A DNA stretch of 64,000 nucleotides from Paenibacillaceae bacterium GAS479. GTDB taxonomy: Bacteria; Bacillota; Bacilli; Paenibacillales; Paenibacillaceae. The notes under the pieces are model-generated. The model was not told the DNA's origin, ran no database searches, and saw nothing but the letters and a program-made list of their open reading frames with translations. Both the position numbers and the translations under genes were made by a program. Of the stretch, positions 54,346 through 61,514 are shown in pieces. Position 1 is the first letter of the stretch, and each line of letters begins with the position of its first letter. The stretch spans positions 2,392,501-2,456,500 of the forward strand of contig LT629764.1 in assembly GCA_900105225.1 (NCBI GenBank), written 5' to 3'.

Positions 54346-54498
54346 AAAATAAAATGTTCCTCCCTAAAAGTTGTGCGAAGCAAGTTAAATGCCGATACGA
54401 CGTCAATAATGACATGGATGGCATGCTTAATCTCAATTATACCGTAAGGCCAAAAGCAAGGTCAACAGACGGATGCCTGGTCAATCCTGGCTCCGTCC

Positions 54499-54792
54499 TT
54501 ATTCCGATGGAGTAATCAGCTCTTCGCCGGGCTTAACTAGCCCCTGCTGCTTCGTCGCGAGCTGCGAAATATATTCCGGATCATTGAGCTGCTTAACCTT
54601 AGCCTTCAGCTCTTGGCTCTGCTTTTGCATCTGTTCCAACCGATCCTTGGCCACCGTCAGTCGCCCTTCGGTCTCCGCCTGGCGCTGCATCTGAGAGAAC
54701 AGGGTATACCCTGCCCACGCTAAAATAACCGTCATCGCCAATAGCCACAGCTTAAATCTTCTGCGCGCGCCCGTCGTGTTCGGACTTATCAT
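54499..54792 (-). CDS. divIC: cell division protein DivIC (FtsB-like)
   Basis: A bitopic division protein that works with FtsL and DivIB at the septum. From the ATG at 54792 it has 97 residues: a short basic cytoplasmic start (TTGARRRFKLW), one membrane segment (about 13-33) and a coiled coil (40-75; AKDRLEQMQKQSQELKAKVKQL) ending with the NDPEYISQLATKQQGLVKPGE motif typical of this family. GGGAGGA lies 11 bases upstream of the ATG. The frame is open to a TTG at 54849, but that has no such support. Confidence 0.92.
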   Translation of the reverse strand: MISPNTTGARRRFKLWLLAMTVILAWAGYTLFSQMQRQAETEGRLTVAKDRLEQMQKQSQELKAKVKQLNDPEYISQLATKQQGLVKPGEELITPSE

Positions 54793-54849
54793 CACGTGAA
54801 TCCTCCCGTCACTTCCAAGGTATGGCTTGAAGGACCGGAGCGAATCCAA

Positions 54850-55458
54850 TCACTTGCGGTAAATCCGCTTCCAAGCCTGGATAAACCCATTCGACACTCT
54901 CGCCGCTTTCTCCTGCACCTTCCAGCGAACGAGAAGCTGTCTGAGCTGCCTGTCCAATGGACGCAGCAGCGGGCCCAATATCCAGAGAAATAAAATTCCT
55001 AATGGACGAACTAATTGTAGCACAATCCGAAATAGGAAAATAGAAAACACCAAGAGAAACCCTGTCAAAACGCGAATCAATCGGTAGATTCCTATCACAG
55101 GACGAATAAGAAGCATGTCCGTCAAGCGAATGAGGAATTGAACGATCGCCCGCATGGCAACAATCAACCATTTGCTGAGCTTGATAACGGCACGGCTGAA
55201 CAGCAAATAATGCAGGCATATGCCGATCAGCAGCCCCAGGAAAACATACGCCCGCACCTCGCCCTCATTGCTGGCGTACAGCACCCGGAATACCGCGAGC
55301 GCAGTGATTACCCAGAACGCGATATCCAGCACCGGCATGATCCACCGGGGGAACCGCAGCTCATAGGATACAACGCGGTAGCCATCAAACGCAGTGCCCA
55401 TCAGCAGACCCGACAGCAGCATCATCGCCATCGTCCAGCCTTGGGTTTCCAGCGTCAC
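54850..55458 (-). CDS. yabQ: spore cortex protein YabQ
   Basis: A membrane protein needed for spore cortex formation, made in the mother cell. The 202 residues have about five hydrophobic segments (roughly 8-25, 38-58, 66-86, 108-128 and 135-158) and the start LETQGWTMAMMLLSGLLMGTAFDGYRVV typical of YabQ, with a basic C-terminal tail. It overlaps yabP by ATGA and is followed by divIC, the conserved yabPQ-divIC group. Confidence 0.92.
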   Translation of the reverse strand: MTLETQGWTMAMMLLSGLLMGTAFDGYRVVSYELRFPRWIMPVLDIAFWVITALAVFRVLYASNEGEVRAYVFLGLLIGICLHYLLFSRAVIKLSKWLIVAMRAIVQFLIRLTDMLLIRPVIGIYRLIRVLTGFLLVFSIFLFRIVLQLVRPLGILFLWILGPLLRPLDRQLRQLLVRWKVQEKAARVSNGFIQAWKRIYRK

Positions 55459-55739
55459 TTGAATAACTTCCCGAACAGGCCTTTAGGCTTGCCTGTCTGC
55501 GAACCGTCTAGATAGGCGAGGGAATGGACAAGCCCTTCAATTGCCACAAGACCTTGTTCCAGGCTCAGATGTTTCATATGCAGGTTCTGGCCCCGGATCG
55601 CCAGGAACCCAAGCTCGGTTTCGAGCAAGAACTCTTCATTATCAAAGCTTTCAACATTCAATACACCCGTTATCTCCAGCAACTTGCGGTTCAGCATTTT
55701 GACTTCCTGCCGCTTCTGCCCTTTCACAGGTTCACTCAT
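55455..55739 (-). CDS. yabP: sporulation protein YabP
   Basis: A 94-residue spore coat-associated protein, usually under sigma-E, required for YabG-independent late spore assembly. The sequence (QEVKMLNRKLLEITGVLNVESFDNEEFLLET, then LAIRGQNLHMKHLSLEQGLVAIEG) is that of the YabP/YqfC family. Its ATG follows AAGGAGGGG, but that ribosome binding site lies in one arm of a 46-nt hairpin. The gene overlaps yabQ. Confidence 0.95.
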   Translation of the reverse strand: MSEPVKGQKRQEVKMLNRKLLEITGVLNVESFDNEEFLLETELGFLAIRGQNLHMKHLSLEQGLVAIEGLVHSLAYLDGSQTGKPKGLFGKLFK

Positions 55740-55740
55740 A

Positions 55741-55786
55741 CCTCGTCCCCTCCTTATAAGCCTATGCTTATTAGGAGGGGACGAGG
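55741..55786 (-). promoter_or_regulatory. hairpin that covers the yabP ribosome binding site
   Basis: Two 21-base arms (55741-55761 and 55766-55786) pair at 20 positions around a 4-base loop; the single mismatch is T755 with T772. On the minus strand the arm nearest the gene contains AAGGAGGGGACGAGG, ending one base before the ATG. The far arm is its exact anti-Shine-Dalgarno complement. An RNA containing both arms would have the ribosome binding site fully paired. No T run follows, so it is not a terminator. Confidence 0.8.
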
Positions 55787-55995
55787 TTTAGAACCTATAG
55801 GAGTGGGGGGGTAAGCATCATTAACCACTCTATCGACAGATGAAACCATCCCTATTAACTATTTTAATAATGAATATCCAGGAATAGTACGACCCACTAG
55901 CTACTAAGTTATTCGATACATTCCAGAAAAAAGTCGGCATTCGTTTCATAAACTGCGGAATGGACACAAATACCCTTAGACTGGTACACCACTGC

Positions 55996-56177
55996 TAACG
56001 GAACTGAGAAGCCTTATTTGCGGAAAATGGACTCGCTTTCTGAGCTAACGGAAATGAGAAAGCTTATTAGACCCTTTCGCCTAAAAAAGTCGATATTAAT
56101 GGGGAATAACGCGTCTCAGTTCCGTTACACACTCAATCACATCCATTCCGACCAAATAGCGCTTCTCAGTTCCGTTA
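55996..56177. repeat. nested palindromic element, copy C
   Basis: A 182-base element with left arms at 55996 (TAACGGAACTGAGAAGCCTT) and 56046 (TAACGGAAATGAGAAAGCTT) and inverted right arms ending at 56127 and 56177 (CTCAGTTCCGTTA). The spacings of 50 bases on both sides equal those of copy A at 40427. It fills most of the yabP-rlbA interval and has no coding frame. Confidence 0.85.
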
Positions 56178-56245
56178 GGGAATCTCCGTTCCCTCCTCCG
56201 CTCAAACTTCAGCCGTTCTGTGAATGCAACATGAAGTATAGAAGA

Positions 56246-56280
56246 CAAAAAAAGCAAGGTCCACAGAGGGACCTTGCTTC
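56246..56280 (-). terminator. terminator after rlbA
   Basis: On the minus strand AAGCAAGGTCC and GGACCTTGCTT form an 11-bp stem around six bases, followed by TTTTTT. It ends the hbs-rlbA transcript. Confidence 0.93.
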
Positions 56281-56314
56281 TTATTTATGGAATCAGCAGA
56301 ACGTTGATTGTCGG

Positions 56315-56596
56315 CTAAAAGCCGAGCCCATTGTCCTCGCGTTCCCTTGATTCTTCCTTGACCAGCGTATAAAGCGTTGCCGCTTCATCCTTACGGGTGG
56401 TTTCAGCCGTGCGCTCGATACGAACGGTGACGTACTTCAACCCGTATTGGATACGCAGCTCGTCACCGGCTTTGACGGAGCTGCTCGGCTTGGCCTCGCG
56501 GCCATTAATCCATACGCGGCCCTGCTCCGACACATCCTTGGCGACAGTGCGCCGCTTGATGAGCCTGGAGACTTTAAGGAATTTGTCGAGCCTCAA
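56315..56596 (-). CDS. rlbA: S4-domain RNA-binding protein (RlbA/YabO/HslR-like)
   Basis: A 93-residue S4 protein; relatives bind stalled 50S-peptidyl-tRNA complexes. The start RLDKFLKVSRLIKRRTVAKDV and VWINGREAKPSSSVKAGDELRI are the S4 core. The initiation codon is TTG, directly abutting the hbs stop codon (TAATTG), so translation is probably coupled to hbs. In B. subtilis yabO lies between yabN and yabP, while hbs is elsewhere; here hbs is inserted before it. Confidence 0.94.
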   Translation of the reverse strand: MRLDKFLKVSRLIKRRTVAKDVSEQGRVWINGREAKPSSSVKAGDELRIQYGLKYVTVRIERTAETTRKDEAATLYTLVKEESREREDNGLGF

Positions 56597-56869
56597 TTAC
56601 TTGATGGCTTCTTTCAGCTTGTTGCCGGCTTTGAATGCAGGAACTTTGGATTCCGGAATCGTGATTTCTTGGCCCGTTTGCGGGTTGCGGCCAGTGCGGC
56701 CGGAGCGAGTACGGGTTTCGAACGTGCCGAAGCCGATCAGTTGAACTTTGTCACCGGAAGCGAGTGCTTCAGTTACTTCGCCGAGGAAGCCGTTCAGGAC
56801 GGATTCTACGTCGCGCTTAGTCAGTCCGCTTTTCGTTGCAATGCTGTTGATAAGGTCGTTCTTGTTCAT
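56597..56869 (-). CDS. hbs: HU family DNA-binding protein
   Basis: The nucleoid protein HU. The 90 residues start MNKNDLINSIATKSGLTKRDVESVLNG-like, contain the GFGTFETRTRSGRTGRNPQTG arm (about 46-66) and end with FKAGNKLKEAIK. The start ATG follows GGGAGGA at the right distance; the longer open frame upstream lacks support. The roughly 560 bases upstream, up to mazG, contain a leader with no other certain gene. Confidence 0.97.
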   Translation of the reverse strand: MNKNDLINSIATKSGLTKRDVESVLNGFLGEVTEALASGDKVQLIGFGTFETRTRSGRTGRNPQTGQEITIPESKVPAFKAGNKLKEAIK

Positions 56870-57216
56870 GGTTGTTTCCTCCCGAAATATAAAGTTCTCA
56901 ATTGAAGTGCGATTGTTTGCTGCCATCGCAGCAGGTACGGACGAAACTAGAGCGGCTTGCCTTATGTCCGGTAAAAGCCACGGTGCGTTTGCCGCCGCTA
57001 GACATTGTGACGCCGTTCTTTTTCCTCCCGGTTCTCCGAACTGGTGCGGCAAGCGGCGGAGCTGCCGGGATCTCCGGGAGAAAATTTTCGAGGTTTAGGT
57101 ATTCGTCCTCTGAGTGAAAAATTCCTGCTACATCTAGAATTTTTTTTGCAAAAAATCGTCGAGAATCGGCAAAAGGTCACAGACAGACTTCCATTGGTGG
57201 CCGGATTGGAAGATTG

Positions 57217-57306
57217 CTAGAGGATCAGCAGGAAAAGCAATACGGCTTCGCGTGTTGGAAATAAGAGAATGATACCGATAAGGATATACATTCCAGCATG
57301 ATCCAC
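57217..57306 (-). CDS. possible tiny hydrophobic peptide
   Basis: A 29-codon frame (GTG start at 57306, or ATG at 57291) reading VDHAGMYILIGIILLF, then PTREAVLLFLLIL, that is, one membrane helix. A purine-rich GGCGAGG lies eight bases before the GTG. It lies in the interval between mazG and hbs, which otherwise shows no gene or clear terminator. It may be real or chance. Confidence 0.2.
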   Translation of the reverse strand: MDHAGMYILIGIILLFPTREAVLLFLLIL

Positions 57307-57433
57307 AATATGGCCTCGCCGTCCTATAAACTACGAACGAGAATGAGATTTAGCTGGAAGCGATCCTTTACGGTCATAACTCCAAGCTTGTCCGAATTGG
57401 CTTTTCACCCCGTTGCAGAAGGCTCTCACCACT

Positions 57434-59137
57434 CTACAAACCTTGCTTCTTAGCCTCTTCCCACCAACGATCCATCTCTGGTAAATCAGTCTGGTCAAAA
57501 GATTTGCCGTTTATACGAAGCTGCTCCTCGACATAGAGAAACCGTCTTCTAAACTTGGCATTGGTACGGGCCAGCGCCTCCTCCGGATCAGCGTCCAGGA
57601 AGCGTGCCGCATTGACAACAGCGAACAGCAGATCGCCAAGTTCACCGGCGCTCGCCTCGGCATCACCTTCGGCAGCCGCCTCGCGCACCTCGCGAAGCTC
57701 CTCCTCAACCTTACCCAGTACAGGCTCAAGCTCATCCCAGTCAAAGCCGACCTTGGACGCTTTTTTCTGCAGCTTGTAAGCAGTCATCAGCGCTGGCAGA
57801 TCCTTCGGAATTCCGTCCAGCTGTGAGCTCCGGTTCGCATTTCGGCCTTTGAGGAGTTTTTCCTCAGCCTTCATACGCTCCCAGTTCACTAACGCTTCCT
57901 CGGAATCCGCTGCTCCAACTGTACCAAACACATGCGGATGGCGGAAGATAAGCTTTTCGTTCAGTTCCTGAATGACGTCATAAACGGTGAATGCTCCAGC
58001 CTCTTCTTCCATCTGACTGTGCAGCATCACCTGCAGGATGATGTCGCCAAATTCTTCCTTCATGCCGTCCGGATCATCCTCATCAATCGCCTCAAGCGCC
58101 TCGTAAAGCTCCTCGATGAAGTTTTTGCGGATCGATTGGTGAGTCTGCTCGCGATCCCACGGGCAGCCATCCGGACTGCGCAGGATGGAGACGATCTCAT
58201 GCAGACGGTCGAAGCTGCGAGCCCGCAAGCTCTCGTCGCTGCTCGCCGGAACATAAACAAGACTGAGATTGCCGTAGTTCTGGCCGCGGTCCAATTCGTA
58301 GAGCGGCACCGTGATGATGCGCTCCTCTCCCGCGACGCCGAGTGCGTGACCGATCGTCACGGGATGCTCCTCCGGGTAGCGCTCCATCAGCGTCAGCTTC
58401 ACATCAGAGGCGGTAAAATCGTCGTAAACCTGCCCGATGAGCGTATGCAGCTGCGGTTGCAGCAAATGCGGCTGCAAACTGGAGGCATCTAGCAACTGGA
58501 AGCCTTCGATCGGATCAAAGCCAAGCCGCGTGAAGGCGATATCCAGGAAGCTCTCGCCTCCCAGCACCTGCAGCTGAACTCCCTCAGCAGGACAACGCTC
58601 ACGCAACAGCTGTACGGTGCGCTCTGCCACCATGGGGTGTCCAGGCACAGCGTACAGGATGCCGGTGATTGTGGGACAGCTGGTGGATGCTGGCCCAACA
58701 TCTGAGGGGCTGCAAGCGTTAGACGCTGCTCCGGCGGTTGCGGGACTGTCAGAGGATGCTGACGCAACATCTGAGGGGCTGCCAGCGATGGATGCCGCTT
58801 CGGCCGTTGCGGGGCTACTAGCGGTATACGCTGCATCCTTAGCTTTTGCCAGCGTGAGCAGTTCCTCAACAATCGCCTCATACACCTGCGGGAACGAGTC
58901 CGCTTCTTCATAGAAGCGGTCAAAGGAATGGATCGGCACTCCAATTCCGCGAAGCATATCCATCATGGGATGTTTCTCCGTGCGGACATAGATCGTGTCA
59001 GCTTCCTGCAATCTACGCCAAATGCCCAGCGTAAGCTGGTCCGGATCTCCTGTGCCGAGTCCGGCTATCGTAATGGATGGCGCCGAAACGCCTGCTCCGC
59101 CCTCCGGTTGACGGTTGGTACTCGATGCGGCTGTCAT
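57434..59137 (-). CDS. yabN: MazG fused to a tetrapyrrole methylase-like domain (YabN)
   Basis: A 567-residue fusion. The N-terminal TP-methylase fold shows ITIAGLGTGDPDQLTLG (about 23-38) and ILYAVPGHPMVAERTVQLL (about 160-180). The C-terminal part has two MazG units (VSILRSPDGCPWDREQTHQSIRKNFIEE with the EExxD-type EALEAIDEDD, and KKASKVGFDWDELEPVLGKVEEELREV). MazG hydrolyses nucleoside triphosphates, including abnormal ones. Between the first strand region and YAVPGHP there is an inserted Ser/Ala-rich stretch (about 105-155) built from two 23-residue repeats. The ribosome binding site AAGGAGG is 13 bases from the ATG, rather far. Confidence 0.93.
   Translation of the reverse strand: MTAASSTNRQPEGGAGVSAPSITIAGLGTGDPDQLTLGIWRRLQEADTIYVRTEKHPMMDMLRGIGVPIHSFDRFYEEADSFPQVYEAIVEELLTLAKAKDAAYTASSPATAEAASIAGSPSDVASASSDSPATAGAASNACSPSDVGPASTSCPTITGILYAVPGHPMVAERTVQLLRERCPAEGVQLQVLGGESFLDIAFTRLGFDPIEGFQLLDASSLQPHLLQPQLHTLIGQVYDDFTASDVKLTLMERYPEEHPVTIGHALGVAGEERIITVPLYELDRGQNYGNLSLVYVPASSDESLRARSFDRLHEIVSILRSPDGCPWDREQTHQSIRKNFIEELYEALEAIDEDDPDGMKEEFGDIILQVMLHSQMEEEAGAFTVYDVIQELNEKLIFRHPHVFGTVGAADSEEALVNWERMKAEEKLLKGRNANRSSQLDGIPKDLPALMTAYKLQKKASKVGFDWDELEPVLGKVEEELREVREAAAEGDAEASAGELGDLLFAVVNAARFLDADPEEALARTNAKFRRRFLYVEEQLRINGKSFDQTDLPEMDRWWEEAKKQGL
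58686..58823. repeat. 69-bp duplication inside yabN
   Basis: Two 69-base units (starting at GATGCTG at 58686 and 58755) encode two versions of a Ser/Pro/Ala-rich 23-residue segment (SPATAGAAS... and SPATAEAAS...). The units keep the reading frame and lengthen a loop of the methylase-like domain. Confidence 0.85.
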
Positions 59138-59398
59138 GACGCTGACTGCGCCTCCTTCTTGTAGCGGATACGGCCTTCCCGTCCCGCCGGAGCGGAATCC
59201 TCGGCAGCTGGACGGAGTTGCAAGTTTCTTACTTACGGCAAGCCTAAACAGCTGGAAAGCAAGAAATCATGGGAAGCTATGCCGATAGCCTCCCCTAGAC
59301 TTTACTTGGCTTGAGCCCAGGAATCAAGCTGGACCACGGATTAATGGGATAATAAGTAATAGTATTCCTATTTCATGCAGACTGCCGCCATTCTGAGC

Positions 59399-59440
59399 AA
59401 AAATAGAGGCCGCCAGGCCGAAATATTCAGTCCTGGCGGC
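59399..59440 (-). terminator. terminator overlapping the end of yabM
   Basis: On the minus strand GCCGCCAGG and CCTGGCGGC pair around a 14-nt loop that contains the yabM stop codon, followed by CTCTATTTTTGC. The stem therefore includes the last codons of the gene. The 289 bases down to the yabN start show no promoter I can support. Confidence 0.7.
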
Positions 59441-61232
59441 GCGGCAACAGCCGCCAGCGAGTTAGGCGCGCCGCGAGCGCTTCGCCGCCAGGCAAGCGAC
59501 GCAGCTCCGCCGCGGCGACGGCGCCGAGCCGCAGCAGCGCGGCGCCGTACACGGCGGCGCCGAGCGCGACGCCGGCGAGCACCTGCGCGGCGGCGGCCAG
59601 CCGCGGCGGCAGCGCCGGCGCAGCCAGCGCGGCGACGACGCGCATGGCCGCGAGCACGGCGGCGCTCATCGCCGCGAGCGCCAGCGCTGTCGCGGCGAGC
59701 TGGCGCAGCCGTGCGCCGGCGGAGCGCGGCGCGGCGGCGGCTAGCGCGCCGGCGAAGCGCGCGGCCGCGAGCGCGCCGAGCAGCGCGGCTAGCGCCGTGG
59801 CGGCGATGCCCGCCCAGGCGGCGCCGGCGATGCCAAGCGGCGGCACGAGCGCCGCGTTGAGCGCCGCCTTGGCGAGCGCCGCGAGCAGCAGCAGCGCCGC
59901 CGGGATGCGCAGCGCGCCAAGGCCTTGCAGCAGCGGCGCGCATACCGCGCTGAGCGCCGCGGCTAGCGCCGTGCTGCCGACGAGCGCCAGCGTGCCGGTC
60001 GCCTGCGCATCCGTATAAAACATCACATTCAGCGGCTTCGCCAGCAAAATGAGTCCCGCCGCCGCCGCCGCCCCAGCGAGCGCACTTACGCGCAGCGCGA
60101 GGCGTGCAGCGTCAGCCGCTTCCGCAGGCGCGGCGCGCCTCAACCGCACCAGCTGCGGCACGATTGCCCCCGCAGCAGCGCCTGCCACCATCGCTACAAG
60201 CTGGATGAGCGGCTGACCGCGACTGTACAGGCCAAAGGCCGTCATCGCCTCAGCTTCACCTAATCCAGCCTGCCGCAGCAGCCGCGGCACTGTAAAAGCA
60301 TCAATCGCACCAAGCACAGGCGCGACGATCGCGCCGAGTGCAACTGGCAGCGCCAGTACGCCGAGCCGACGCATCTCTTGAGTAAATGGTCTAAATCCTC
60401 CAACGGCAAGAGCCTCCGGCACGGACTGCCCGTCCGGCTTTTGGCCGCTCCCACCCCGCCTCCAAGCAATGCGCAGACAGCTCCGACGACTTTCCCGTTC
60501 CATATGTATCCGGCTTCTCTGCTTCTTTTCCAAGACAGTTACCGTTGTGTCCCGCAGCGCCCCGTCCTTGTCGCCCTTACGCATCAGGATTATCAAGAGC
60601 ATAAGTCCCGCCGCTCCGCCAAAAAAAGACCCCGACATCGCTCCAGCCGCAAGCTTTTCCTCGTTCCAACCAGCAGACCAGCCGATGCGCAGCAGCAGGA
60701 GCATCGCAGCCACTCTTATGACTTGCTCCGCAAGCTGTGACCAGGCCGTAGGCCGCATGTCGCCGTATCCCTGGGTATAACCGCGAAGCGCCGCCAACGC
60801 CGGAGCGAACCACAGAGCAGCGGCGACAGCGCGGATCGACGGGGCCGCAGCGGGATCGCCAATCAAGGCGGCGAAATGCTCTGCTCCAGCCCATAACAGA
60901 GCGAAGCCTGCTGCGCCGAGCAGCGACAACAGTACGATGCCAGCCGCCGCTGTGCGGCGGGCGCCGATTCGGTCTCCCTTTTCCAACAGGGATGCAGTGC
61001 GGATGGACACCGCTATCGGCAATCCCGCTGTCGCCAGCACGAGAATGAGCTGGTAGAACGGATACACCGCGTTGTAGATCCCGAATACGCGATCTCCTGC
61101 TACATTTTGCAGCGGAATTTTCTGCAGCGTCCCAATCAGCTTGGACAAAAGCGCCGCTCCAGCGAGTACAACCGCCCCGCCAAGCAGTCCTTTTCCACCG
61201 CTATCCTTCCCATTCCTCGCTTGTTGTCCCAT
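59427..61232 (-). CDS. yabM: SpoVB/MurJ-type polysaccharide flippase (YabM-like)
   Basis: A MOP-superfamily lipid flippase with about 14 membrane segments. The 601 residues start with GGAVVLAGAALLSKLIGTLQKIPLQNVAGDRVFGIYNAVYPFYQL, typical of SpoVB-like proteins. After a cytoplasmic loop (about residues 225-285) that is longer and more basic than usual, the second half begins LGVLALPVALGAIVAPVLGAIDAFTVPRLL. The last 200 residues are nearly all Ala, Leu, Arg, Gly and Val, and the DNA there is extremely GC-rich. Relatives export cell-wall or cortex precursors or polysaccharide; the substrate is not known. Confidence 0.88.
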   Translation of the reverse strand: MGQQARNGKDSGGKGLLGGAVVLAGAALLSKLIGTLQKIPLQNVAGDRVFGIYNAVYPFYQLILVLATAGLPIAVSIRTASLLEKGDRIGARRTAAAGIVLLSLLGAAGFALLWAGAEHFAALIGDPAAAPSIRAVAAALWFAPALAALRGYTQGYGDMRPTAWSQLAEQVIRVAAMLLLLRIGWSAGWNEEKLAAGAMSGSFFGGAAGLMLLIILMRKGDKDGALRDTTVTVLEKKQRSRIHMERESRRSCLRIAWRRGGSGQKPDGQSVPEALAVGGFRPFTQEMRRLGVLALPVALGAIVAPVLGAIDAFTVPRLLRQAGLGEAEAMTAFGLYSRGQPLIQLVAMVAGAAAGAIVPQLVRLRRAAPAEAADAARLALRVSALAGAAAAAGLILLAKPLNVMFYTDAQATGTLALVGSTALAAALSAVCAPLLQGLGALRIPAALLLLAALAKAALNAALVPPLGIAGAAWAGIAATALAALLGALAAARFAGALAAAAPRSAGARLRQLAATALALAAMSAAVLAAMRVVAALAAPALPPRLAAAAQVLAGVALGAAVYGAALLRLGAVAAAELRRLPGGEALAARLTRWRLLPRRQD

Positions 61233-61377
61233 GTTCCCTTTCCTCTCGCCTATCCTTTCCCCATTATAACGGATTCGGTAGCGATCTTGTCCTATCCATT
61301 TTCCAGCCCCATCCAGTATGGATCAATCTTATATATGTATCTGCTTCTTTGCGTTAAAGTTCCCGTCAACTCCACTT

Positions 61378-61442
61378 TCGCTTCCATTTGAATGGGCCAT
61401 ACCTGCCGATTATCTAGTCTCGCTTCCGTTCGTATGGGCCAT
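61378..61442. repeat. two 23-bp direct repeats 42 bp apart
   Basis: TCGCTTCCATTTGAATGGGC plus CAT (61378-61400) and TCGCTTCCGTTCGTATGGGC plus CAT (61420-61442) differ at four positions. They lie 70 to 140 bases upstream of the DUF4397 gene and in the divergent interval with yabM, so they may be regulator-binding sites. On the minus strand each repeat begins ATGGCCCAT, itself nearly a dyad. Confidence 0.65.
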
Positions 61443-61514
61443 GCCCGTCGCGCATATGCTGGAGTAACGACGTTTTTCAGCTGTTTCCGGCAGGAATCAG
61501 CAAGGAGGTAGGGT

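Noticed and set aside
59375-59860. Arg/Ala-rich plus-strand frame opposite the end of yabM
   Set aside because: It is the shadow of very GC-rich Ala codons on the other strand; yabM is supported by homology.
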